Below the pieces are notes generated by a model that saw nothing but the letters and a program-made list of their open reading frames with translations, did not search any database and was not told where the DNA came from. Shown in pieces: positions 38,851 through 48,909 of a stretch of 64,000 bases of DNA (position 1 is its first letter; every line of letters starts with the position of its first letter). This DNA is from Diatrype stigma (lineage: Eukaryota; Ascomycota; Sordariomycetes; Xylariales; Diatrypaceae), in NCBI GenBank assembly GCA_022225965.2, contig JAKJXP020000130.1, positions 1 through 64,000 of the forward strand, written 5' to 3'. Made by a program: the position numbers and the translations under genes.

Positions 38851-40738
38851 CTAGTGCTTACTTCGTCGTGTGAGATACTCATGCCACACCTTGCCTACAT
38901 CAGCAGGCATGATAGGAGCAAACATGTTTCCCAGCCAACCCTTCTTTCGATGCGACGTGACGCCGATTTCGTCGAAAAGTGTGTCTACGTACGGAACGCT
39001 GTCAAAAGCAGCGAAATTTCCGAGCTCGCCATTGGACAGGTATCGCCGCTTGTTCCAGGCAATCATGCGCGCAATATCATCTTCCCTCTCTGCCACAGAT
39101 GGAAGCGTAAACGCCTTGTCCCAATAAGCCACTGCCCAAATCGCCTGTGCCTCGGCAGCAAACATTTTTGCGCCAGCGACTATATGATTCATGAAGAGAA
39201 TAGAGTCGTCGTGTACAGGAGCCATGGTGTGATAAAGTCGATAAGGCGTTCGTGTTTCGGACTTATGGTAGTGCTTGGGCGGTTTCCTGAGCATGACGAA
39301 CCGTCCGAGGATTTGCTCGTCTGCCTTGCCAACGAGCTTCTCCCACTTCGCAGTCTCTTCTTGTGGCTCCATATCCTTGGGGTATGGCAGTCCTAGCTCG
39401 ATGCGCGTACTGTTGTCGAACATGTTAAGCCCGCATTCCCAGCCCGTTCCGCATAAGACAGCGTCACAGGGGAAATGCGTGTCGTTCTCGTCGTTGAGAT
39501 ATAGTTCGTTTCCGTTCAAATGCTTCACATCACCACGATAGACATAGACCTTCTCTGCGACTAGGGGCCAGAAGTCTGCGAAGTGGCAACCTCCGGCGGT
39601 GCCGTTCTGCCAGATTATACTTCGACGTGTTAGCATCTGCCATGGGTTGAAGTAGACAGTAACGGCCGCGCAATGAACTCACTCATTGTCATATTCCAGC
39701 TTCTCAAAGCCTTTGTCGCTCTTCCTTTCTCGATAACCAGCATATTTGCGGACTGTGTTATCCAGAAGCGAAAATATCTTCGTCACGAGCTTCGCTCCCA
39801 GGTCAGTGCTATGGAGAAGCCATGTCCACCATGATCGGGAAGGAATCAAGTAGCATGGTTGCAATGATGCCATGATTCTCGCCTGCGACGCTTCCACCCC
39901 GTTCTTGTACGGAGTGGGTAAGTCGATAGGTGCGAGCGCTGCAGTTCCAAGGGAGCCATTTCCGGTCTTGCGAATAATCCATGATACGGTTTTGTTCGCT
40001 TTGACTGCTTCATACACCATGTCGGCGGCCGACTTGCCTGCGCCAATTACGGCAACGTGCTGGATGGACTTGTCTTGAATAACGTCAGATTGGCCAAAGT
40101 CAATCGAGTGGATAATCTTCCCATGGAAATTCTCCTTGCCAGGAAAGTCCGGCACATTGGGTAGCGAAGACTGGCCATTTGCCATCATAAGTCTCGAGGA
40201 GAACATGGATCTATGAGATTTGCTGGTCGTGTCGACGCATAGGAGCTGCCATTGGCCATTCACCTTCCTGATGGACTGGACTTGAGTATTAAACTGTATT
40301 CGATCTCGTAAGGTCTGACCAGCATGGCTCTTGTTGTCGACATAGTCTTCGAGATACTTCGTTGTGTACTTTGCACGGAACAAATCGTGCATGCAATCCT
40401 CGGCCGGTGGCCGCTCCATAGGCATATCGGAGAATTCGGCAATACCATGTGTCCATTGCGTCCAAAAGCTGGGATAAATTCGTCCTGTGACAGGTCAGAA
40501 AATGGCACGGGACGAGATTTCAGAGCTCGTACGCTCGCTCCATACTCCTCCCACGCAGTTGTCGCGCTCCAGGATAGCTAGCCGTGTCTCTGGATGCGCT
40601 TGAAGCAGGCGCTGCGCTGCGATGATTCCAGTAAGGCCCATAGAGTCGTCAGTCTTCTATCACATAGATTAGGTCTGGAGACAAACCTGCGCCTACGACG
40701 ATGACATCGAAGCTGATTGCACCCCCTGCGGACGGCAT
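38851..40738 (-). CDS. Flavin-containing monooxygenase (575 aa); intron 1 lacks a canonical acceptor
   Basis: Four exons: 40,738-40,687, 40,637-40,533, 40,484-39,683 and 39,619-38,851. Introns 2 and 3 (48 and 63 nt) are canonical; intron 3 has a GCTAAC branch site. Joining gives FAD-binding VGAGLTG (15-21), the FMO signature region FPGKENFHGKIIHS (about 166-179) and the NADPH-binding site VIGAGKSAAD (about 198-207). Intron 1 (40,686-40,638, 49 nt) has donor GTTTGT and a CTGAC branch site, but ends TATGG where TATAG is expected. Without splicing, translation stops after about 30 codons; an internal ATG at 40,643 would lose the FAD motif. So the gene is either inactivated by one substitution, uses a non-canonical junction, or has a base error. 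As a class B flavoenzyme it would hydroxylate or Baeyer-Villiger-oxidise the terpenoid. Confidence 0.85.
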
Positions 40739-41529
40739 GGCGACGGTGTACGCGTGAAATATGCCCGGGGATGGTTGTGGTGAGAACCCAATTGGGTTTC
40801 GGGCGCAAGCGACTTGGATCAGCCTCGGCAATAACTCAACTGGTCGGTAAATGCATCAGCGTGAATAAAAATACCATTCGGGCGTCGTCTGTCAAATCGA
40901 AATCAAAAATTGTTAGGCGTTGGCTTCTGAGCCTATAGGAACATGTTGAGAATAAGGTATTGTGAATCTCCCTGGTTGTGGGAAGCCCCAAAGCGAAGCG
41001 TGGTTGCCTTACCCCTCAGGCCGCATGTCCGTCGGCAGGTGGCTGCTATGCAACGGCTATAGTGAAGCGTAAATATCCCTGCCCAGCCAGCCATCAGTTA
41101 TATCGTGATACGTAGGCTGCTAAAGGTGGCCAACAGCCAGCGCCGTAACATTCGTCCTCGCCCAATCGATCCCGTTGTTACAACTTTGAAGGATGCGGCC
41201 CAATCCAGGAAATCGTAAGGATTGAGGGCCTCCTCAATGTAACATCTCAGAAAATATGCAGTGTTCGGAAGGGTACCGTACCGCACATGGTGCAACCATA
41301 CTGGGTACAAACCAGTACTTCACGAGTTACTCAACTCGCCCACTTCAATGTTAGCTGTAACTACAAACACTTCATATGCAGACTATCAGATTGACACGGC
41401 TCATGGCTTGAGGCTTCTGGGCTTGTTACTAATACCCAGCACCCACTCTCTTGGGTCCTCGCCCCATCCTCAAATACGCGAGTCTATTGCACTTTCGCTC
41501 GATAGTTTCCATCTTCCACATCGTCCATC
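40739..41529. promoter_or_regulatory. Divergent upstream region FMO / seven-helix protein
   Basis: A 791-bp head-to-head interval should hold the promoters of both flanking genes. The FMO frame is open upstream to an ATG at 40,831, but the extra 31 residues are not typical of the family, so the ATG at 40,738 was preferred. Small frames within (for example 41,098-41,310) have no support. Confidence 0.5.
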
Positions 41530-42984
41530 ATGTCCATTGGAGCGTCTTCTGGAAAGGCTGTGGACCTCACCAAGGTCCCAGCAGCCGTGCCGCCGCCTGG
41601 TATCGTGTCCAACTTCAACAGCACGGACAACTACAAACACCAAAATATTATCCTGCATTCTGTGGTTCTTGCAGCGACTACAGTAGCTATTGCCGTTCGT
41701 CTGTACACACGTGCTGTGATTAAGAGAACTATCGGAGAAGACGACTGTGAGTCTGGTCCAGTCACGTCCATGTAAAGAAAGCCACCTTGCTGACTGGTTC
41801 TAGGGCTCGCGCTGCTATCATGGGTACGAAGGACGACAACCGCGTGCCATCTGGTATATGGCTGCTAACTAGGTTTTAGGCTCTTTCACTTGAATTCTCT
41901 ATTATTATGGCGTACGGTGAGATATGGCATGCATGTCCCAACGTGACTCCTGACCCCTGACTAATTCGCCATAGCTACCGTCTGGGGCTTTGGGATGCAC
42001 ATGTACGACATTCGAGCATCAGAGATTCTTAACACCCTCAAGGTATTCGACATATAGACAACCACAAACTTACCTATTCGCTAACACTTTATCAATAGTG
42101 GCTTACCGTTGCCCAAAAATCATATTTCCCCCTCATCCTGTCCATCAAACTCTGCATTCTCCTCGGATACCTGCGCATTTTCAAGGTCGACCGTCCCACA
42201 AAATGGAGCATCTGGGTCGGAGTAGCCGTCTGTACCATCTTCTACGTCGTCACCTTCTTTGTCGATATCTTCCGCTGCAAGCCAGTTGAAGCGTCGTGGA
42301 ACCCGACCATCGAGGGGACATGCTTGAGCTTTGCTGCTTTCCCATGGGCTACCGGTATCTTCAACATGGCTTCTGACTTCTACATCTTGTTGTTGCCATT
42401 GCGGCCTATTTTTAATATGAACATGCCCCTAGCTCGACGCGCGAGAGTTGCTTCGATATTCCTGCTTGGTTTATTGTAAGTCTGGAAGGGTCGTCACTAA
42501 CGAGTGATTTTGTAGTGTTCAAGACTAACAATTTGAAGTACATGTGTCGCTAGTATCATGCGTTTTGTGGTGTCGCTTCAGTATGCCCAGAATCCAGATC
42601 AAACTTATGTGGCGGCCAAAGTGCTCCACTGGACGTACGTATAGCCCCTTTTCAAATTCCTCTTCTACAAACTTTGCAATCACACCCCCTCTTTGATGGT
42701 CTCTGGCTGACTCATCTACCCACAGTGTTCTCGAAGTCAACATTGGCCTCATTTGCGCCTGCATGATCACAGCTCCTGCTTTCTTCGACTCTGCCGCCCC
42801 AAGGTCTCTGGGCTCCCTCGTTGGAAGTCTTCTAGCCAAGAGGTCTGGATCCCAAATCAATGTTGAGTCGCCCCCTAGAAGTAGTAAGAGCGGTGAAGGA
42901 AGCTACAGATCAAACGAGGAGGGAGGCCAGAGCCGAGACAAGACCGCATGGAACGTTCTGTCGCGACCGAGGAGGCACAGTTGA
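41530..42984 (+). CDS. Fungal seven-helix integral membrane protein, rhodopsin-like/SAT4 type (357 aa)
   Basis: Seven exons: 41,530-41,746, 41,804-41,823, 41,880-41,916, 41,975-42,042, 42,099-42,475, 42,539-42,634 and 42,726-42,984, all joined by GT..AG introns of 56-91 nt. The product has seven hydrophobic helices, the TIGEDDW segment after helix 1, VWGFGMHMYDI, a KSYFPLILSIKLCILLGYLRIF region, RCKPVEASWNP in the extracellular loop, and a hydrophilic Ser/Arg-rich tail. This matches the large fungal family of Pth11-related or 'rhodopsin domain' membrane proteins, which is often found in secondary-metabolite clusters but whose biochemical role is mostly unknown. No retinal-binding lysine can be claimed. 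It may be a sensor or a cluster bystander. Confidence 0.88.
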
Positions 42985-43338
42985 TTGAGTCGGATTGCGG
43001 AGATGTAAGATATGAAGTTCTATTGAGGCACTTGTGGGGTAAACGGGTAAGAAGTGAGACGGCGAGAAGCTGATATATTGTACCTTGAGGGGGTAATCAT
43101 GTAGTCCCAAAGACGGAAGACATAAGACCGGACGAATAAGAGTGTGTCAATGGTAGTATGCTCAAGCTGGTCCCCTTCTCAGACCTGGTATTGTTCAGTA
43201 TCTTCCCCGTATCAGCATAGACTACCAACAGCTGAACCGCTGCGTTGTTAAAAGGGGTGCTAGACAGACACACAAACCGGTAATATTGTTTGCTCAATCA
43301 GCCTTCATACACTGCTTCGACCAGCGCGACTGACCAAG
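42985..43338. other. Intergenic: 3' flank of membrane protein and upstream of the broken reductase
   Basis: About 350 bp of GC-balanced DNA without a gene. It should contain the former promoter of the quinone-reductase pseudogene. Confidence 0.6.
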
Positions 43339-45994
43339 ATGGAAGTCTTCATTGTTATTGTTCACCCTGAGCCACAGTCCCTAAATGCTTATCTCCCAAA
43401 CGTCAGGGTGGAACCACTAAAAGCCCAGGGTCACAAGGCTCAGATTTCCGACCTATACGCGATACAGTGGAAACCTCAAGTTAATCGCGAGGATTTCCCC
43501 AGGTTTTCAAATAATGCCCGTATAAGGATAAATCAACCACCCCTTTAACGTATAACCCCCCTAACGCTTAATGCGCTTTCGAAAGCATTATAACCCCCCC
43601 CCCTTAAACTTTAATTCATTATATCTTAACAAATAATTAAATCAATTAATTCAAACCTTTTGCGGTTTAATTATAACTTTTCCTTTTTTATTACTTTCCT
43701 TTTCGCTATTTTTTTTTTTCGATTTAAATCTTTTGCGATCGCATAATGCGGATAATTTAAGAAATAAATGCCTTTATTTCTTTTTTTATTTTGGCAATAT
43801 CGTAAAGCCTAATAAAAGCCGCATTAAAATCGGAAATAACCTTTTTTTTTTCGGCTTTGCTTTTTTTAAAGCGGCAAATAATTATTCGTTTTATTATTCG
43901 CTTATTATATAATCGAAGGTTATAATATCGAAAAATTTGCTTAATTTACGAAATAATAAGCGGGCAATTGCTTTGCCGAAATTAAGATCGAATTTTAATA
44001 ATTTTTATTACAAATCCCCGACGTCTTTAAAAGATTTGGGCATTTTAATAGCCATTTCAGCCATAAAATCCAGAAAATCCGGGGGAATAATTATAAGCTT
44101 CGTTTTTTTCGCCGGTGTTTATACATCGCGCGGCTTTTTTTTAACGAATTTATTATTTAAAGCCGTTTTTTTCGAAACGGGTTATAAACTATTCGCCTAA
44201 AAGTCCGTTTTAATAAATTTTGGAATCGAAAACGTATCCTTTTAAGCCCTCGTAAGCGCCTAAAGGAAATTATTTTTATCGGTTACTTTCGAAGCCTTTT
44301 TAAAATACTTCTTACGGAATTAAAAATAAAAGCGACGCTTAAAATAAAAAAACATCCCAACGTTAAGCAATTGTTACGCATAAAAGCTATATACCGGGAA
44401 ATATAATACGTAAATTTTATTTAAAAAACAAAAAATTATAAATTCCTCGGAAATATGGCTGTTATATCCATTAAAGGTAATAAATTTCCATTAATTAAAA
44501 TAAAAAGGCTTAATATATGAAATAAATATTTCTTTTAATTATTTAAATCCAATTTCGATATTCGTTTAGCCGTTAAGCGATATAATAAAATATTAATTTT
44601 CGTAATTATTAAAATAATCGTTAAATCATTATTATTAAATATTTTTGCTATTAAAAATAATTAACGACGAAAACGTACGGTCGTTAGCATTAATATATAC
44701 GATAATCGAGATCCATTAACGCTTATAGGCATTCTTAAAGAAAATCGTTTTCTTAAAGGCATTTTTAAAAATCAAAAAGTTTTTTTTTATTCTTTTCATT
44801 ATTTTTATTTCGTTTATATTAATTTTATTTTATTCGATTATCCGCTTTATTTCGAATAGGATTAATCGATTAAATAAAGCCTTATAGGTTTTTAAAAAAG
44901 CGCCATTTAAGCGTTTATAATCGAACGTAACGCTTTTAATGGTTCGAATTTCGAAATGGCGCTTTAAAAATCGAATTATTCATTTTTTTCCCAGCATTTA
45001 AAAATTTCCAAAATTAATTAAAAAACATTACGCAAAATGCCGAAATCGAATATATAACGGTACGTAACTTAAATTGTCTTAAATAATAAGCCATTTAATT
45101 AAAAAAGCTTTCATTTAATTAAAAACCTTTTAACGCCGTTGGCATTTTTTTTCGCGGATCCGTATACCTTCGATTTTTCGTTTTAAATAAATGCGTTCGA
45201 CGTAATTATCTTTAAATACGGCGTTAAGGGATTTTCCTTTTAGAGTTTCGTTAATTGCCTTAAGAATTCGGTTTTGCGTAATGCAAGTTATATCGTTAAA
45301 ATTGTTAAAAAATAAAAAATACGAAAATAGGTTTATTTTCTTAATACGCCTTCGAAAAGTCGGTATATATTGTTATTAAAAGCAAGGAATGGTCCTGGGC
45401 GCATCGCGTATAGAGCTTTATGCGTTGGGGGGGTTATGCGTTGGAGGGGTGATTAACTTAGCCTTGGCATCCTAAGAAGCAGCCATAACGAATATTTTAC
45501 AGAAGATATGAAGCGTAAGCAAGAGAAGCCTTTATGGGTAGATATGGTTATTATCTAATTCCCGATCTAGTGTTACATCATGCCTTCGACCTTGAAAGGC
45601 TGGATAGATAGAGTCAATTCACTGGATTTAAATACGGAAAAAGTGAAGACAAAGGGGAAAATTGGGACTAACAATATGGCGAGGGAACATTGTCGGGCAG
45701 GTTGTCGGGCAGGTGTACCATGTTGCTCGTGACCGCGAGACGCTGGAGAGAGCATTACTCGGCCAGAGGCATCGTTGGGCCGATTAATGGTGTTCTTTTC
45801 CCCATAAACCATGGTCTCCTGTATCACATGAGCTTGGAAGTTCTACGGTCGTTCGTTGTGTGCCGTGCTGATGGAACCAATGATGCGATTTCCAAGACAA
45901 CGGCCGACGAACTTCGCCAGAGGTTTCCAACCTTGTGGGTCACAAGTCTATTGCCATCGTCCTAGAATGACGGCGAGTATGAGATTACAACTTT
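43339..45994 (+). pseudogene. NAD(P)H:quinone-reductase-like gene split by a transposon and decayed
   Basis: The 5' part (43,339-43,523) encodes a typical flavodoxin-fold start, MEVFIVIVHPEPQSLNA to REDFPRFSNNARI (62 residues). It is cut by the 1.94 kb element listed next. The 3' part resumes at about 45,468 in the same frame with LRSSHNEYFTEDMKRKQEK and PLWVDMVII, then hits TAA (45,556) where the family has Gln in the LQFP motif and TAG (45,568) where it has Trp. MPSTLKGWIDRV follows, then a frame change to FTGFKYG, QYGEGTLSG, MLLVTARRWREHYSARG and FPINHGLLYH. A duplicated GTCGGGCAGGT lies near 45,692-45,715. The C-terminal DGEYEITTF runs up to the inverted repeat at 45,995. The family is NQO1/KefF-like FMN/FAD quinone reductases. 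It is clearly non-functional; the original protein may have belonged to the cluster. Confidence 0.85.
43524..45465 (-). mobile_element. Fot1/pogo-like DNA transposon, RIP-inactivated (about 1.94 kb)
   Basis: Terminal inverted repeats of at least 45 bp match in 36 of 45 positions without gaps: AAGGATAAATCAACCACCCC at 43,524 against AAGGCTAAGTTAATCACCCC read inward from 45,465. Both continue to a shared ATAACCCCCC block, and most mismatches are transitions. On the minus strand 45,297-45,160 reads RILKAINE..GKSLNAVF..RKIEGIRIR, which resembles the N-terminal helix-turn-helix of pogo/Fot1 transposases. Size and repeat length agree with Fot1 (about 1.9 kb with 44-bp repeats, from general knowledge). 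The interior is as AT-rich and RIP-mutated as the subtelomere, so no transposase is functional. It sits inside the quinone-reductase gene. A clean TA target duplication is not visible; the flanks read CGTAT and GGCATCC. Confidence 0.8.
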
Positions 45995-46886
45995 TATTGC
46001 AGGTGCAAAGCAGAAAGCAGCTGCAGGAAAGAAACTGATGATGTAGATTCAAAGGAATCTAAGCAGGTGGAGTGCTAGAAGGCGGTTGCTTAGGTGTGGG
46101 TAGTGCCACTAGGGCACTAGCCACGCAACAACTTTACTTCTAAAACCGGGACTAGAGGATCCTCCTGCCGGGGGCTTTTCTTTACACACCCGCGTTGCTA
46201 AGCATGATTCATATTCCCAAGACCAATGAATGAGCTTGTGATTAGGTTGGAGAAGCATCAAATGGGATTGCTTTGGCGTGCGAACCTTGCGACGAATGTT
46301 GCGGTATAAGGGCAATGGGGTAATGAAGCCTAGTTGCGTATAATTATATCTCTGTGAAATTCGACATGTCGGCAGAGACCTCGCTGCTCAAGTCTTCGAA
46401 AAAGATTTGAGGTTGATCCGCCAACCCTGGCCCTTCTTGTTGTGAAGCGTAGTCATCTCGAGGCTAGGCAGTCTTACGAGGCCATGCCAGAGATCAACAT
46501 GTAGCTCCGACATAGGGTTGTTAGTCGTGGGGCAATAGCGCCATCTAGGCCGCTTCCAGGCCTCCCAAAGGGCTTTGGAATAGGTCGTGGTTCGTGGTAA
46601 TACTTTCGAGGTATTGTGGGATCCCGTTTCGAAGCTGATAGATTGGTAGAATAGACTTGGGGTGACTATATAACGCACACGATGCTAGGGGGTCAAGGGA
46701 GCAAAGCGTTGGGCAGTCTAGGAGCTGAAAACCAGGCGGCGATGTGCTCCAGTTGCGTGGCTAGTGCCCTAGTGGCACTACCCACACCTAAGCAACCGCC
46801 TTCTAGCACTCCACCTGCTTAGATTCCTTTGAATCTACAGCATCAGTTTCTTTCCTGCACCTGCTTTCTGCTTTGCACCTGCAATA
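45995..46886. mobile_element. 892-bp unit bounded by 135-bp inverted repeats (possible non-autonomous element)
   Basis: 45,995-46,129 and 46,752-46,886 are inverted copies of equal length with two visible mismatches (CAGCTGCAG versus CAGGTGCAG and GATGATG versus GATGCTG). The outer ends read TATTGCAGG..CCTGCAATA, compatible with a TA target site. The repeats are GC-balanced and free of RIP. The inner 622 bp has only short frames; a 96-codon minus frame (46,678-46,388) is leucine-rich and faintly F-box-like, but no transposase is present. The left repeat overlaps the end of the reductase relic frame, so it could instead be a duplicated gene end that inserted in reverse orientation. Confidence 0.7.
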
Positions 46887-47724
46887 GATCATATACCAAA
46901 CATGAGGATATTGCAATAACAAGAGCGATGGTGGTCGCAAGACCAGGCGACAGCCCGTCATCCAAATCGACAAGTCCTGGCTTGGGCGCCCCTTTAACCT
47001 ACCCACCCCTGACTAACCTGACTAATCTGATTCAGGGGTATCGACTTCGTAGAGCCAGTAACGTCAAAAACATCAAGACACAATGATAAATGATGAATGA
47101 CGTTTATCCCTAAGAGACCGTAAGTCTTGTAACTATCGATCTATGGAGATAGCCGACGTTAAAGAAAAGTGGCGCGGCAAGTGGCACGCCGAAAAGCAGT
47201 TCGACAACTCCTCAAGCTAACTCCGTATCTTCAACGTAAGGGAGACGTGGGAGACGAGATGACACGGCTGCAGTAAAATGGAAGGGCCTAAAGGGATCAG
47301 CTTCCAGCCTTGACGGCCCCTTGGCCGGATTATCTGATGGGAGATGATGTTACCGGCTCGCTGTATTTCGCAAGTCCGGGTGGGTACTATGATTGGATAT
47401 GCCCGATAGGCTACGGGATTACGACCATTTTGTTCCATTTCCGACGCGGACGAATTCAACTACTGACTAAGCAAGCCAGGGTGCACAGCGTTTGGCACGA
47501 CATACGAATACAACAGCGAATCTATCTATAGAGTAACGACAACCTGAGTAATAATGAAAACAGTAAGACCTCGACCGCTTTGGAAGATCTGCGATCGATC
47601 AGACAATAGTGTAGGTGATTGTCCGACAATCGAGTTCCACGAGATCCTGTGCATAACGGGCCATCAGGGATTCAAGGTGGCAATGGGGGGGGGGGGGGGG
47701 GGGGGGGTAATTACNNNNNNNNNN

Positions 47725-47816
<92 letters not shown>

Positions 47817-48909
47817 ATTCCGTGATACGCCCTATGCCGCAGCAAACGGATGAGGAAAGTCCCTGAGACAGAGCAATTCATCGTGCTTGCTGCCGCTTGA
47901 TAGAGCGCCTTGTGTCGGTTTAGTGTCGGTATTCAACTTGGACCTCACCCCTCACCCCCCCTAGTCTCTACCTAGACAAACTCTAGAGACTGCTCACTCG
48001 CTGGATGTTCCTGATCCAGGTATCAGCTATTCGTAACATGTTTGGACTACATAGCAGTCGCACTTTTAACCTTATTCTCCATTGGCTCATAGGGCCTGTA
48101 GGGCGCGTCTTACGAGATATTTACCAACTTTGAAATGCCATTGTGTTCCCAATAATGCTCTTGGGTTTTTGTTTCGCAGTCGTAGGACCCAAGTAACAAC
48201 AAGATGATCTAGCTTGAGTTTCACTACCGGGGAATAACTGATGTCAACATGGTGTATTAACTAAGTAAATTAGCTAAGTATACTCAATCTCTGTCTGCAG
48301 GAATGCATGGATCATGGCATAGTTAACGTAACAGCCCACCTGAATGAACGAAACCCAGAGACGTATCATCACCTCGCAGGTTTATACATTTGTTACGTCA
48401 AAGTACTTTGAAGTCCAACAGGACCTCGCAGCAGGGCATCATCAGCATCTCCAAGACTGGGCAGGAACTCGTGATCAAGATTGAGGATGGTATCGTGGAA
48501 ATACCCGCGGGCGCCCGATGAGTTCTCGAGTTCTAATGGCCCACGCCCCGGCCGAATAACTCATCAACACTTAAAGGCCCTAAAGACTCACTAAACTTTA
48601 GGTCATCTTGGTACCTGTCACCAAAAATGCATGTATGTATATTATAGTGGATTGGGTATGATGTATCATGAAACCAATAACATCGTCGGTAATGGGCTTA
48701 GTACAGTTAATAGAATACCATTTATCTTACGAACAATGTGTCTATATATTTACTTGATCTTTTAAATACTTTCGCCAGTGCATAGCAACCCGAATATTAG
48801 GGTGAATATATGCGAATGTTTAAAACCCGGTTTAACGCTATAAAATGCGCGCCCCGCCCCCGCCATCTTCCCCTTGCTTAGACTACCGGCCCCCTTCCCT
48901 TAAACAAAG
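46887..48909. other. Gene-poor single-copy region with an assembly gap
   Basis: About 2 kb of GC-balanced DNA with only short overlapping frames (for example 47,217-47,459 minus and 47,310-47,531 plus) and no recognisable domain. A sequence gap lies at 47,715-47,724. CpA and TpG are normal, so this is not RIP-type DNA. It probably includes decayed remains of the polyketide region to its right, but I could not identify any. Confidence 0.55.
47685..47816. other. Assembly gap of 10 N flanked by G23 and C92 homopolymers
   Basis: A run of 23 G (47,685-47,707), then GTAATTAC-like bases, ten N (47,715-47,724) and a run of 92 C (47,725-47,816). Long G/C homopolymers directly beside an N-gap are typical of sequencing or scaffolding artefacts. 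The true sequence and distance here are unknown, and the proline-repeat frame through it should not be annotated. Confidence 0.95.

Noticed and set aside
47554..47853. Polyproline protein across the N gap
   Set aside because: It is produced by a C homopolymer beside an assembly gap, so it is an artefact.
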